DNA of 7,268 bases from DATAVB01 sp040414495 (GCA_040414495.1 JBEDUI010000063.1:1-7268); one strand, 5' to 3'; positions 1 to 6,401 are shown, numbered from the stretch's first letter. A program made the numbers and translations. The notes: generated by a model not told the origin, from the letters alone.

Positions 1-1373
1 CGAACATCGAAACCAGAGTTCCAACCGTGCACATTGCACCGAATGCAGGTATAGCCGTTGCTCCCGATCGCGGGTACGCGCTCGTTGGAGGGGGACTTGT
101 TTTGGCCGTCCACCTCGACGTCACGGATCATGATCCCGCTCTGGTCCCAACCAAGATCGATCCGACCACCCAGGACCTTGGTGTTCTCGATCGTCACATT
201 GTTCGCCCGCACCGTGATGTTGCCGTTCACCTGCATGTCCTTAATCACGGTGCCGTCCTTGGTGACGCTCATCGCGCCAGTCGAGGTCAGCTTCGTGCCT
301 GCCGGAACGCCTGTGTTCGTGGCATTCGGCCAGGCCGACGACGACGATCCGGTGCCCCCAGTGGGAGTGGAGGTCGGCTTGGTCGTTGGGCTGGTGGTGG
401 GCTTCGGCGAGGATGTCGTGGCGGTCGGCTGCGGAGTCGTCGGCTGCGGCGTGGTCGGCTGCGCGGTGGGCGCGGCCGAACTGGTCGGAGCCTGAGTCGT
501 CGGAGCCTGACTCGTCGGAGCCGAGCTGGTCGGAGCCGAGCTGGTCGGCGCCTGGCTCGGGGTCGGCGACGTCGTCGTACCCGCGGGCGCGAAACGCACG
601 TTCACGAAGTAATTCGCACCGTGACGACCACTGATCCACTGATCCTGGCTGGTGTAGTGGCTGCCAGGTGCGCCGTGACCGGAAGCCTGCGGCGTCCACT
701 GAAAACCGTCAAGCACCCGCATTCCGCCACTGCAGAAGCCAGGATGGCCGAAACCGCCTGGTGTCAGGGCGTAATGACCGTTCGGGGCGTTGTAGGTGGC
801 GAGAATGCTCTGGCCGGCCTGCACCTGCACCGGTTTGGTCAGGGTCAACCACTGCCAGCCGGACGCGGTCTCATTCTGGAACGTGCCGGTGGCCAACTGG
901 GTGCCGTTGCTCCACACCGCGGCGGTGTGGGTGCCGGTGTTGCCCTGGCCCTTCCAAAACGCCAGGCCGGTGATCGTTCCGGCTTTGGTCGGGACGATCT
1001 TCACGCCGAGTGTGGTGGGCGAATTCGTGTTTGCGCTGGCGATCCGCGGCGTCAGTGAGTTCTGCAACAGCGTTGTCGGTGCGCTCGAGGTGCTGGTGCA
1101 GGAATTTCCACCACTGTGGGACGGCCGGTTAGAGGCCGCGTCGGTGGCGTGCGGCTGGGCGATCCGCGCGTGGTGCGGAGGCTCGACCTGGGCCGCGCCC
1201 GCGGCCGCACCGGACCCACCGCCAATCGCGAACGGCAGCACGGCGCCGGCGACCGCCGCGGCCGCGCCTACGGCCAACGATGCGCGAAGCTTGTTGCGTC
1301 TGGACAGTCCGCCAGAGAGGGGATTGAGACTTCGATGTTGCGTTTGGACGCGATGTCGGGGGGATGAACTCAT
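1..1373 (-). CDS. Secreted modular protein: signal peptide, DUF4082 domain, Pro/Thr linker, beta-helix (3' end outside window)
   Basis: Visible 457 codons, continuing past the left edge. I start at ATG 1373 because GGAAG (1382-1386) lies 8 bases upstream; a GTG directly precedes it. A long basic n-region carries twin arginines (R25-R26), followed by a hydrophobic core at about 31-50 and an Ala-rich stretch ending near residue 61, so export by Sec or possibly Tat is expected. Residues about 104-262 match DUF4082, a beta-sandwich-like domain of unknown function common in actinobacterial secreted proteins (FWKGQGNTGTHTAAVWS, ASGWQW, YNAPNGHYA). Residues about 265-345 are a low-complexity Pro/Thr/Ser linker. 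From about 350 begins a right-handed beta-helix-like domain (GVPAGTKLTSTG, VTIENTKVLGG) with a CxxC at 443-446; such domains in pectate-lyase-like proteins bind or cleave polysaccharides. The catalytic part is not visible, so enzymatic activity is unproven. It lies downstream of the glycan genes but is probably a separate transcript. Confidence 0.9.
   Translation of the reverse strand, partial: MSSSPRHRVQTQHRSLNPLSGGLSRRNKLRASLAVGAAAAVAGAVLPFAIGGGSGAAAGAAQVEPPHHARIAQPHATDAASNRPSHSGGNSCTSTSSAPTTLLQNSLTPRIASANTNSPTTLGVKIVPTKAGTITGLAFWKGQGNTGTHTAAVWSNGTQLATGTFQNETASGWQWLTLTKPVQVQAGQSILATYNAPNGHYALTPGGFGHPGFCSGGMRVLDGFQWTPQASGHGAPGSHYTSQDQWISGRHGANYFVNVRFAPAGTTTSPTPSQAPTSSAPTSSAPTSQAPTTQAPTSSAAPTAQPTTPQPTTPQPTATTSSPKPTTSPTTKPTSTPTGGTGSSSSAWPNATNTGVPAGTKLTSTGAMSVTKDGTVIKDMQVNGNITVRANNVTIENTKVLGGRIDLGWDQSGIMIRDVEVDGQNKSPSNERVPAIGSNGYTCIRCNVHGWNSGFDV
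477..551 (-). repeat. Tandem 15-bp repeat encoding an APTxx pentapeptide linker
   Basis: Five consecutive 15-bp units read on the minus strand as APTSS, APTSS, APTSQ, APTTQ, APTSS (residues 275-299 of the secreted protein). A second degenerate series of QPTTP-like units follows at residues about 305-315. The repeats form the flexible linker between the DUF4082 and beta-helix domains. Such tracts change length by slippage and are typical O-mannosylation substrates in actinobacteria; the glycosylation is inference. Confidence 0.85.
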
Positions 1374-1730
1374 CACTCCGTCTTCCGTCGGGGAGCTGAA
1401 CGGTTGCCGCCCTTGCAGCGGCACGACTCCACCCCGAATGACGATCCATTCCCGTCATCCGCCGTACCACAGTCCTATGGGGGACCACCCCGTACAAGAC
1501 CAGCAGATCCGCGTTTATCACCACGGATCAACGCTCGATCGAGGACTGTAATGGGGCTTTCAACCCTTGGCTAGTCGGGCAAAGACCCGATGGTCCACCA
1601 AGCAGTACGACAAGCGGCGAAAGGCGCCGTTATTTCTTTGTTATCAGTTGGCAGACATCCGCTATTCAACACTATTGACTACCAGAGCGGTTCTGGTGGT
1701 CAATAGTCCGCAGTGGACGGAATTCCGGAC
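1374..1730. other. Gene-free region: probable leader/promoter of the secreted-protein gene, rich in hairpins
   Basis: No reading frame here has a convincing ribosome site or recognisable product. The region should hold the end of the flippase transcript and the promoter and 5' leader of the secreted-protein gene, both minus strand. Local inverted repeats are dense: GGGG/CCCC at 1480-1491, GATCCG/CGGATC at 1506-1529, the palindrome CTCGATCGAG at 1534-1543, GGGCT/AACCC at 1554-1566, TCGGG/CCCGA at 1575-1590 nested inside CTTGG/CCAAG at 1566-1602, and CGGCG/CGCCG at 1615-1629. On the minus strand TTGAAT (1664-1669) with an 18-base spacer to GATAAC (1640-1645) is a possible but imperfect promoter. 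I recognise no known riboswitch consensus. Confidence 0.45.
1671..1707 (-). terminator. Large inverted repeat after the flippase gene, candidate terminator
   Basis: The arms ACTATTGACTACCAGA (1671-1686) and TCTGGTGGTCAATAGT (1692-1707) pair over 16 positions with one exception, around a 5-base loop. The exception is a G-U wobble in a plus-strand RNA and a C-A mismatch in a minus-strand RNA. The hairpin begins 23 bases past the flippase stop codon, the usual place for a terminator. There is no U-run after it on either strand, so a transcript-stabilising hairpin or a protein-binding site is also possible. Confidence 0.5.
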
Positions 1731-3341
1731 TTACCGCTGGACCGCGTGTCGACGCGTCGGTTGCCCGGGAACGGCCTGAACCACTGGCGATGCTGATAGC
1801 TCCTCGCGACGAGTCGGCCGGGGCAGATGCAGCTTGCCGCGCGCCGCGGCGTGCCGGGGCCCGGTGTGCCGACGCAACACCCGATCGCTCTCACCGGACC
1901 GGCCGTAGAGCGCGCGCAGATCGCCGACGAGCCGGATCAACCACAACCCCAACAGGCCGAGGTACACGATCAAGCCGGCCAACGCACCGACTGTCAAGGC
2001 CGCCCATGGATTATCAATTCGACCCGATATCAGATGGGCGGTTACGGCCGCCGGAACAGCGGCCAACAGCGGCGGCGTCATCGCCCGCAGATTTCGTACC
2101 GCTGACGGGCCGATATAGCGTTGCATTGAATACAAATACATCGGCACCAGCACGGTTGTGGCGACGATCAGGTGCGCCCAACCAGCGCCCCGAATGCCGT
2201 CCAACATGACACCGCCGATCATTGCCGGGAGCAACACGGCCAGCCAGATCAGCTGCTGAATCAGCAACATCCGGGTCAGTCCGACCGCCACAAACACGTC
2301 ACAGAACAATGCGACAATTCCGCGCACCGAGCCGAACGTCACCAGGATCGCGAGCGCACCGGCGGCCGGGCCCCACCGGGATCCGTAGACCGCATCCACC
2401 AGCGGAACGGCCACACCCAGACACAACGCGCTCACCGGAAAAGACACCGCCGCCAGCGCCGACAACGAGACGGCGAGATTCGCCGACAGTCTTTCCGGCG
2501 AGTCGCGAACCCGTGACAGGGTGGGGATCGAAACGTTGTTGACGATGTTGCGGAATACCGAAACGGGCCAACTGGAAATGTTGTACGCGAGGTTGTAGAA
2601 GCCCAGGCTCACCGCGCCGAGCACCCGCCCGACGACCATGAAATCAATGTTGTCGATCGAGAACCACACGAACCCCGCGCCGGAGAGCGGCAGGCCGAAC
2701 TTCAGCAGGTGGCGCGCCTCATGCCGGTTGAATTTCGGCCAATACCATCTCGGCGCCAGCACGATCACGACGATCGAGGACCCCAACTGACCCAGCACCC
2801 GCGACCAGGCCAACGCCATCACACCGAAGCCGGCTACGGCTAAAACGATCAGTACCGTGCTCGACACCAGAAACATGGTGGCGTCGCCGATGAACCGTTC
2901 CTTCTGCCGGAAATCCCGGGTGAGCAAGGCATCTGAGGTTGCCGAGACGCCGGTCAGCGCGACGCTGATCGCGATGACCCGTATCGCGTTGGTCGCGCCT
3001 GGCGCGCCCAGCCCACTCGCCAAATACGGAGCGAGGCCAACCATGCCCAGCGCCAACACCGCGCTGGTGCCCATGGCAATCGCCGACACCGTCGGGGCAA
3101 TTTGGTCAACGCGATCTCGTTCCCGGACAACGGCCGCGGTGACACCGATATCGCTGAAACTGAAGACGATCGTGTACACCGTCAATGCGACGACGAAGAC
3201 ACCGAATTCGTGCGGCGACACCAATCGGGCCACCAGAACACCAACCAGGAACTGCGACAGGCGCAGCACCATCGCGTTCAGCGCGCTCCAGGCGACGCTT
3301 TTTCCGACCCGGCCGCCACTGACGTCAGTGTCCGCGGTCAT
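1731..3341 (-). CDS. Wzx-type polysaccharide/oligosaccharide flippase (MOP superfamily, PST family)
   Basis: 536 residues, an inner-membrane transporter expected to flip lipid-linked oligosaccharide across the cytoplasmic membrane. The N-terminal part shows the layout of the Polysacc_synt family: VAWSALNAMVLRLSQFLVGV, ARLVSPHEFGVFVVALT, FSDIGVTAAVV. Later come FGLPLSGAGFVWF and IDNIDFMVVGRVLGAVSLGFYN, both typical of this family. About a dozen hydrophobic segments span residues 15-475, with charged loops such as LLTRDFRQKERF. ATG 3341 is preceded by AAGGA at a 5-base spacing. The gene follows the glycosyltransferase by 31 bases, so the two are probably co-transcribed. The last 58 residues (about 479-536) form a hydrophilic tail with 12 arginines, longer and more basic than usual. 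Which glycan is carried cannot be read from the sequence. Confidence 0.92.
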   Translation of the reverse strand: MTADTDVSGGRVGKSVAWSALNAMVLRLSQFLVGVLVARLVSPHEFGVFVVALTVYTIVFSFSDIGVTAAVVRERDRVDQIAPTVSAIAMGTSAVLALGMVGLAPYLASGLGAPGATNAIRVIAISVALTGVSATSDALLTRDFRQKERFIGDATMFLVSSTVLIVLAVAGFGVMALAWSRVLGQLGSSIVVIVLAPRWYWPKFNRHEARHLLKFGLPLSGAGFVWFSIDNIDFMVVGRVLGAVSLGFYNLAYNISSWPVSVFRNIVNNVSIPTLSRVRDSPERLSANLAVSLSALAAVSFPVSALCLGVAVPLVDAVYGSRWGPAAGALAILVTFGSVRGIVALFCDVFVAVGLTRMLLIQQLIWLAVLLPAMIGGVMLDGIRGAGWAHLIVATTVLVPMYLYSMQRYIGPSAVRNLRAMTPPLLAAVPAAVTAHLISGRIDNPWAALTVGALAGLIVYLGLLGLWLIRLVGDLRALYGRSGESDRVLRRHTGPRHAAARGKLHLPRPTRREELSASPVVQAVPGQPTRRHAVQR

Positions 3342-3372
3342 GGCATTTCCTTATGGCGGCCATGGCACACGC

Positions 3373-4440
3373 TCAGATTCCGTACCGGCGAAACAACCGC
3401 CAGCGCAGGTGGTGCTGCACGCGATGCGCCTGCTCAGAGCCGAATTGCAACCAGCGCGGCGCCTTTTGCCGGGCCCGCAGTTGATAGGCGAACCAGCTCG
3501 ACGTGCGGCAAATGTCCGGCCACGTCTCGACCGCGAAATACGCGTATTCCTCGGCCGTGGAACCGCCGAGAGATTCACCGGTGTCGTAGCATCGCCGCGC
3601 GAGCCTGATGCTCTCGGTCGCCAACGCGCGGCGTACGTCGCGGTGCAGCCGGGAAACGTGGGGCAACCCGCGGCCGTCTTCGTCCAGCACCAACTCGAAC
3701 GCACCGAGCCGGGACCGCAGATCCGGAAGCAGGCCGGCGTATTCGGTAAGACTCAGCCGCGCATCGTGCAGTCGTTGGAATGCCTGGCACGGACCGTGCA
3801 CCCGGCCCACATCGGCCAATAATGCCGCCCGTAGCCAGAGCAACAGATCCGAGCGCTCCCGCAGGCGCTCGTCGTAACGCAATTTGTCCATTACCGAACG
3901 GCGCATCACTACTTCCGGAGTGACGACCACATTGCGCGCGTCCTTGTACCGCGCGTCGAACCAGCGCCGGCCCGGCCACACCGACCAACCGGTCACCGCC
4001 GTCTCGGCCGTTGGCAATTCGTCGCTGAAACTCTTGACATAGCCGAAGGTGAATCCGACATTCGGGTGTTCCTCCAACAATGCGACCGAGCGGGCCAAGG
4101 AACCCCGAGTCAGCATGTCATCCGAACACAGCAGAACGTAGTAGTCGCCGGTGACTTTCCGGGCGGCCTCGTTGAACGACGCGATCGTCCCTTCGTTGAC
4201 CGAGTGCCGAATCAGCTCCACCCGCGAGTCCTGCGCGGCAATCTTCTCGACCACCGCCACGCTGTCGTCTGTGGAGGCGTTGTCGACAACCAGTACGTCA
4301 ACATCCACGCCAGGTTGATCCAGCGCCGATCCGATCGCATCCGGCAGAAACCGGGCATAGTTATAGTTGGGAATCGCCACCGAAACCCGTGGCCGCGTCG
4401 TCAACTCACGTACCGGAACCTGGGTCGGCGTCAGCACCAT
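3373..4440 (-). CDS. Family 2 (GT-A fold) glycosyltransferase
   Basis: 355 residues from ATG 4440. GTG 4470, directly after an in-frame TGA, would add ten residues (MCVATGNQGG). I prefer 4440 because AAGGTGG lies just before it and the extension resembles no family N-terminus, but the choice is not certain. The GT-A domain covers about residues 18-215: VSVAIPNYNYARFL opens it, LVVDNASTDDS binds the nucleotide (D53), and LLCSDDML (S106-D107-D108) is the metal-binding DxD-like motif. FQRLHDARLS (about 221-230) matches the conserved end of many GT2 domains. The remaining ~125 residues are a charged, mostly helical tail without recognisable domain. No membrane segment is evident, so the enzyme is probably cytosolic or membrane-peripheral, transferring a sugar to a lipid-linked acceptor. 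Donor and acceptor are unknown. It is the first gene of a unit with the flippase. Confidence 0.92.
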   Translation of the reverse strand: MVLTPTQVPVRELTTRPRVSVAIPNYNYARFLPDAIGSALDQPGVDVDVLVVDNASTDDSVAVVEKIAAQDSRVELIRHSVNEGTIASFNEAARKVTGDYYVLLCSDDMLTRGSLARSVALLEEHPNVGFTFGYVKSFSDELPTAETAVTGWSVWPGRRWFDARYKDARNVVVTPEVVMRRSVMDKLRYDERLRERSDLLLWLRAALLADVGRVHGPCQAFQRLHDARLSLTEYAGLLPDLRSRLGAFELVLDEDGRGLPHVSRLHRDVRRALATESIRLARRCYDTGESLGGSTAEEYAYFAVETWPDICRTSSWFAYQLRARQKAPRWLQFGSEQAHRVQHHLRWRLFRRYGI

Positions 4441-4643
4441 GCCACCTTGATTACCGGTTGCGACGCACACTCATTCCCACGTCGATTGTCCACCGAATGT
4501 CCCCCCACTGGACTGTGTGTCAACGATCGCACATTGGACAGACTCACGCGGGTCAGTTAGCAAAACAGACACGGCACGGCCAACTTGGTCGTCTGTTCCG
4601 CGCCCAAGCCCTGATCCACAGAGGAATCCACATCGGACATAAA
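4441..4643 (-). promoter_or_regulatory. Upstream region of the glycosyltransferase-flippase unit with a consensus -35 hexamer
   Basis: On the minus strand a perfect TTGACA (plus-strand 4518-4523) stands 78 bases before ATG 4440. The expected -10 area, about 17-18 bases further along (near 4495-4500), is only ACATTC/CATTCG, a poor match. The terminator at 4644-4681 lies on the upstream side, so this unit probably starts here. The 9-mer GTCAGTTAG (4552-4560) recurs upstream of the dioxygenase gene. Confidence 0.35.
4552..4560. repeat. 9-bp direct repeat GTCAGTTAG, copy 1
   Basis: GTCAGTTAG is found here and again at 5680-5688. Both copies lie in non-coding DNA upstream of a minus-strand gene (glycosyltransferase and dioxygenase), in the same orientation, and TTTTGC (minus strand) lies a few bases upstream of each. 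It could be a shared regulatory element; nine bases is short enough for chance. Confidence 0.3.
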
Positions 4644-4681
4644 CACTCCGTCGGAGGCCCTTGCCATCCTCCGACGGAGTG
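4644..4681 (-). terminator. Perfect 14-bp hairpin terminator after the dioxygenase gene
   Basis: The arms CACTCCGTCGGAGG (4644-4657) and CCTCCGACGGAGTG (4668-4681) pair perfectly around a 10-base loop. The hairpin begins 9 bases past the dioxygenase stop codon. In the minus-strand transcript it is followed only by UUUAUG, a short U-tract, as is usual for high-GC actinobacterial terminators. It should insulate the dioxygenase transcript from the glycosyltransferase unit. Confidence 0.8.
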
Positions 4682-4690
4682 CGCCTGCGG

Positions 4691-5611
4691 TTACTTCGCC
4701 TGGTACACCAAGTGATTCAGCACGTCCGCGGGAACATCCACGTCATATTCGCGGACCAGTTCATCGGGCAGCCGCGCATTGTCGGTGATCCGCAGGTAGT
4801 CGCGCAGGGTGGTCCCGGTGCAGTCGGAGTCGACGTTGGTCGCTCCGCGGTGAGCCTCCACATCGGCACGATGCACGGTGCGGAAGTCAATGCTGATGCG
4901 GGTGCGACCGGAATTATTCGGCACCGAGGAATGCAGCTGCGCCCCGGAGAAGATCACCATGCCGCCGACCGCCGGCACCGGGCGTATCTGCGGATCGAGA
5001 TCGATCGGTTCCTCCGGCCTGGGCTGCTTGCGGGTGTCCACGCCGATCTGGCTGGCCGCGAGCGCCCGGCTGTCCCGATTCCAGACGTAGTAGTTGTAGT
5101 CGGCCGAACCGTTGGCGACCTTGCGGTCGAAATACCACGGGTGAAAAGCCACCACGTTGTCGGCCGATACGTCGTAGACCGGCAACCACCAGTTCAGCTG
5201 CATCATCGGTGCCGAATACCAGGTGTCACGGTGCGGATGAAAGGCGTAGGCAATGCCGGTCGTCAGATAGTCGTCCGAGGTCGAGGTACGCAGCCGCGGC
5301 ACATCGAAATAGGTCAGATCCGGATCGCAGCCGGCCTCGGCCAGGATGTTGGCGAGATGCTTCTTGGACTCGGGATGGTGGATGAACGCTGGCTTGAGCT
5401 TGCCTAGCAGGGCCGCATAATCCTCCACCGCCATCTCGTATTGGGCCAGCTCCGGATCAAGCGGGGCAAAGGCTTCCTCGACCATCGACCGAGTGAAATC
5501 CACGAAAGCGGAAACGGCCGGTGATGAGTTCTGAATAAAAAGGTCGCCGTTGTAGAGCCGCGTACGTCGCTCGTCGTCGGACAGCGCGGAGCCGACGAAT
5601 ACTGCAGTCAT
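4691..5611 (-). CDS. PhyH-like Fe(II)/2-oxoglutarate-dependent dioxygenase
   Basis: 306 residues from ATG 5611, chosen because a GGGGGGAA ribosome site stands 6 bases upstream; ATG 5641 would add ten residues with a poorer site. The fold is the double-stranded beta-helix of phytanoyl-CoA dioxygenase-like enzymes, which couple 2-oxoglutarate decarboxylation to substrate hydroxylation. The iron triad is visible: H127 and D129 in AFHPHRDTWYSAP, and H227 in SGAQLHSSVPNN. An arginine 9-11 residues later (R236 or R238 in GRTRISIDFR) would hold the 2-oxoglutarate carboxylate. LNWWLPVYDV (139-148) forms part of the core. There is no signal peptide, so it is cytosolic. It lies 128 bases downstream of the RmlC-like gene on the same strand and ends at a strong terminator. 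The neighbours suggest a sugar or sugar-nucleotide substrate, but family members also act on lipids and secondary metabolites. Confidence 0.85.
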   Translation of the reverse strand: MTAVFVGSALSDDERRTRLYNGDLFIQNSSPAVSAFVDFTRSMVEEAFAPLDPELAQYEMAVEDYAALLGKLKPAFIHHPESKKHLANILAEAGCDPDLTYFDVPRLRTSTSDDYLTTGIAYAFHPHRDTWYSAPMMQLNWWLPVYDVSADNVVAFHPWYFDRKVANGSADYNYYVWNRDSRALAASQIGVDTRKQPRPEEPIDLDPQIRPVPAVGGMVIFSGAQLHSSVPNNSGRTRISIDFRTVHRADVEAHRGATNVDSDCTGTTLRDYLRITDNARLPDELVREYDVDVPADVLNHLVYQAK

Positions 5612-5661
5612 AACAAGTTCCCCCCAAAACCGACGGGCCATGCCGACCCCGTCGACGGCGA

Positions 5662-5690
5662 GCCTAAACGATCCACCTCGTCAGTTAGGC
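5662..5690. promoter_or_regulatory. Inverted repeat upstream of the dioxygenase gene
   Basis: GCCTAA (5662-5667) and TTAGGC (5685-5690) form six-base arms 17 bases apart, and ACG/CGT inside can extend the pairing with a 3-base bulge. The element lies 51-79 bases before the dioxygenase start. It could be an operator, or a hairpin in the RmlC-dioxygenase transcript. It overlaps the second copy of GTCAGTTAG (5680-5688). No trustworthy -35/-10 pair was found around it. Confidence 0.3.
5680..5688. repeat. 9-bp direct repeat GTCAGTTAG, copy 2
   Basis: Second copy of the element at 4552-4560. It stands 69 bases before the dioxygenase start codon and overlaps the right arm of the inverted repeat at 5662-5690. 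Confidence 0.3.
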
Positions 5691-5739
5691 CGATCGCAGC
5701 AAAATGCGCTCCGCGCCGATTCGGGCTCGCCCGGTCGGG

Positions 5740-6291
5740 TCACGCTCGTGCGAGCAGTGCGCACACTTCCTTGAGCCGAGGGGCGGTGCGGTCCTTGTCC
5801 GAGATGATGCTGACCGGCAACGGCCAGTCGATACCAAGATCCGGGTCGTCATGCGCAATGGTCAAATCCTCGCTTGGATCGTGCTCCCGGTCGATCCGGT
5901 AACTGATGTCCGCGGTCACCGTCAATGCCTGGAATCCGTGGGCGCAGCCGGCCGGGATATAGACCGATACCTGCTTGTCGCCGGTGAGTTCGAACGACTC
6001 CCACTGCCCGAAGGCGGCAGAATTCGGACGTAAATCGACCACGACATCGTAAATCGCCCCGGCCGAGCAACGCACCAGTTTGCTTTCGCCGGCGCCGGTC
6101 CGTACATGCAGGCCGCGAATCACGCCCCGCACTGATCGGGACAGGCTGTCCTGAACGAAACCATACGGATCAATACCAGCGTCTCGAACAATCGCGGCAT
6201 CGAAGGTACGGCTGAAAAATCCGCGATCGTCCACATGCGGCGTCGGTGTGAAGACCTGCACACCGGGAATCGTCGAGGCGGTGACCCGCAT
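5740..6291 (-). CDS. RmlC-like dTDP-4-dehydro-6-deoxysugar 3,5-epimerase family protein, atypical active site
   Basis: 183 residues, the normal length for RmlC. ATG 6291 follows GGGGAG at a 4-base spacing. The cupin-type family epimerises C3, or C3 and C5, of dTDP-4-keto-6-deoxyhexoses. Visible landmarks are HVDDRGFFSRTF near the N-terminus, GVIRGLH with catalytic His62, ESKLVRC with K71, DVVVDLRPNS, PAGCAHGF (H118), DDPDLGIDWP and ISDKD near the C-terminus. The general acid of the family is a Tyr in a Y-x-P motif; here the aligned position is H137 (REHDP). Loss of this Tyr may limit the enzyme to C3 epimerisation or alter its chemistry, so I do not name it rmlC. It diverges from the SDR gene, and the dioxygenase gene follows 128 bases downstream on the same strand. 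Confidence 0.88.
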   Translation of the reverse strand: MRVTASTIPGVQVFTPTPHVDDRGFFSRTFDAAIVRDAGIDPYGFVQDSLSRSVRGVIRGLHVRTGAGESKLVRCSAGAIYDVVVDLRPNSAAFGQWESFELTGDKQVSVYIPAGCAHGFQALTVTADISYRIDREHDPSEDLTIAHDDPDLGIDWPLPVSIISDKDRTAPRLKEVCALLARA

Positions 6292-6401
6292 GATGCTCCC
6301 CAGGAAACGTAAGCCAAAGAATTGGGCTGACCTGTTGCCAGGTTATCGGTCGATCACGGAGTCTGACCTCAGAACTGTAAGCCCAGCCCCGAGGCCATTA
6401 C
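6292..6401. promoter_or_regulatory. Divergent intergenic region between the epimerase and SDR genes
   Basis: These 110 bases must supply the start signals for two opposite transcripts unless either is read from elsewhere. They contain two short palindromes: ACCTG-TTGC-CAGGT (6330-6343) and TCTGA-CC-TCAGA (6362-6373). Both are candidate operators for a shared regulator. No clear -35/-10 pair is visible for either direction. The ribosome sites are GGGGAG for the epimerase and GAGG for the SDR. Confidence 0.5.

Noticed and set aside
241..699. Minus-strand open frame rich in Asp/Gly/Ser repeats
   Set aside because: It is the wrong frame of the APTxx repeat linker; the repeats read as DQLGSDQLGSDE-type nonsense and have no plausible start.
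27..1058. Long plus-strand open frame opposite the secreted-protein gene
   Set aside because: Its product is a low-complexity Arg/Gly-rich chain, while the minus-strand frame gives a clear signal peptide, DUF4082, linker and beta-helix.
796..1551. Plus-strand open frame spanning the start of the secreted-protein gene
   Set aside because: It is antisense to the DUF4082 coding sequence and has no recognisable domain.
1613..1640. Small plus-strand hairpin CGGCG/CGCCG followed by a T-rich stretch, like an intrinsic terminator
   Set aside because: No plus-strand gene lies upstream for it to end, and the stem is only 5-7 bp. It may simply be part of the minus-strand leader structure.
1567..1779. 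70-codon plus-strand frame in the intergenic region
   Set aside because: It crosses the large inverted repeat and the end of the flippase gene, has no good ribosome site and resembles nothing known.
2857..3822. 321-codon plus-strand frame opposite the flippase and glycosyltransferase
   Set aside because: It spans two well-supported minus-strand genes and their junction, and has no domain of its own.
4661..5407. 248-codon plus-strand frame opposite the dioxygenase
   Set aside because: The minus-strand frame carries the complete HxD...H iron triad; this one is the antisense shadow.
5701..5739. Short GC hairpins with ATTTT just after the epimerase gene, possible terminator
   Set aside because: Stems are only 4-5 bp with loops of 2-3 bases, too weak to call; whether the epimerase and dioxygenase genes share a transcript remains open.
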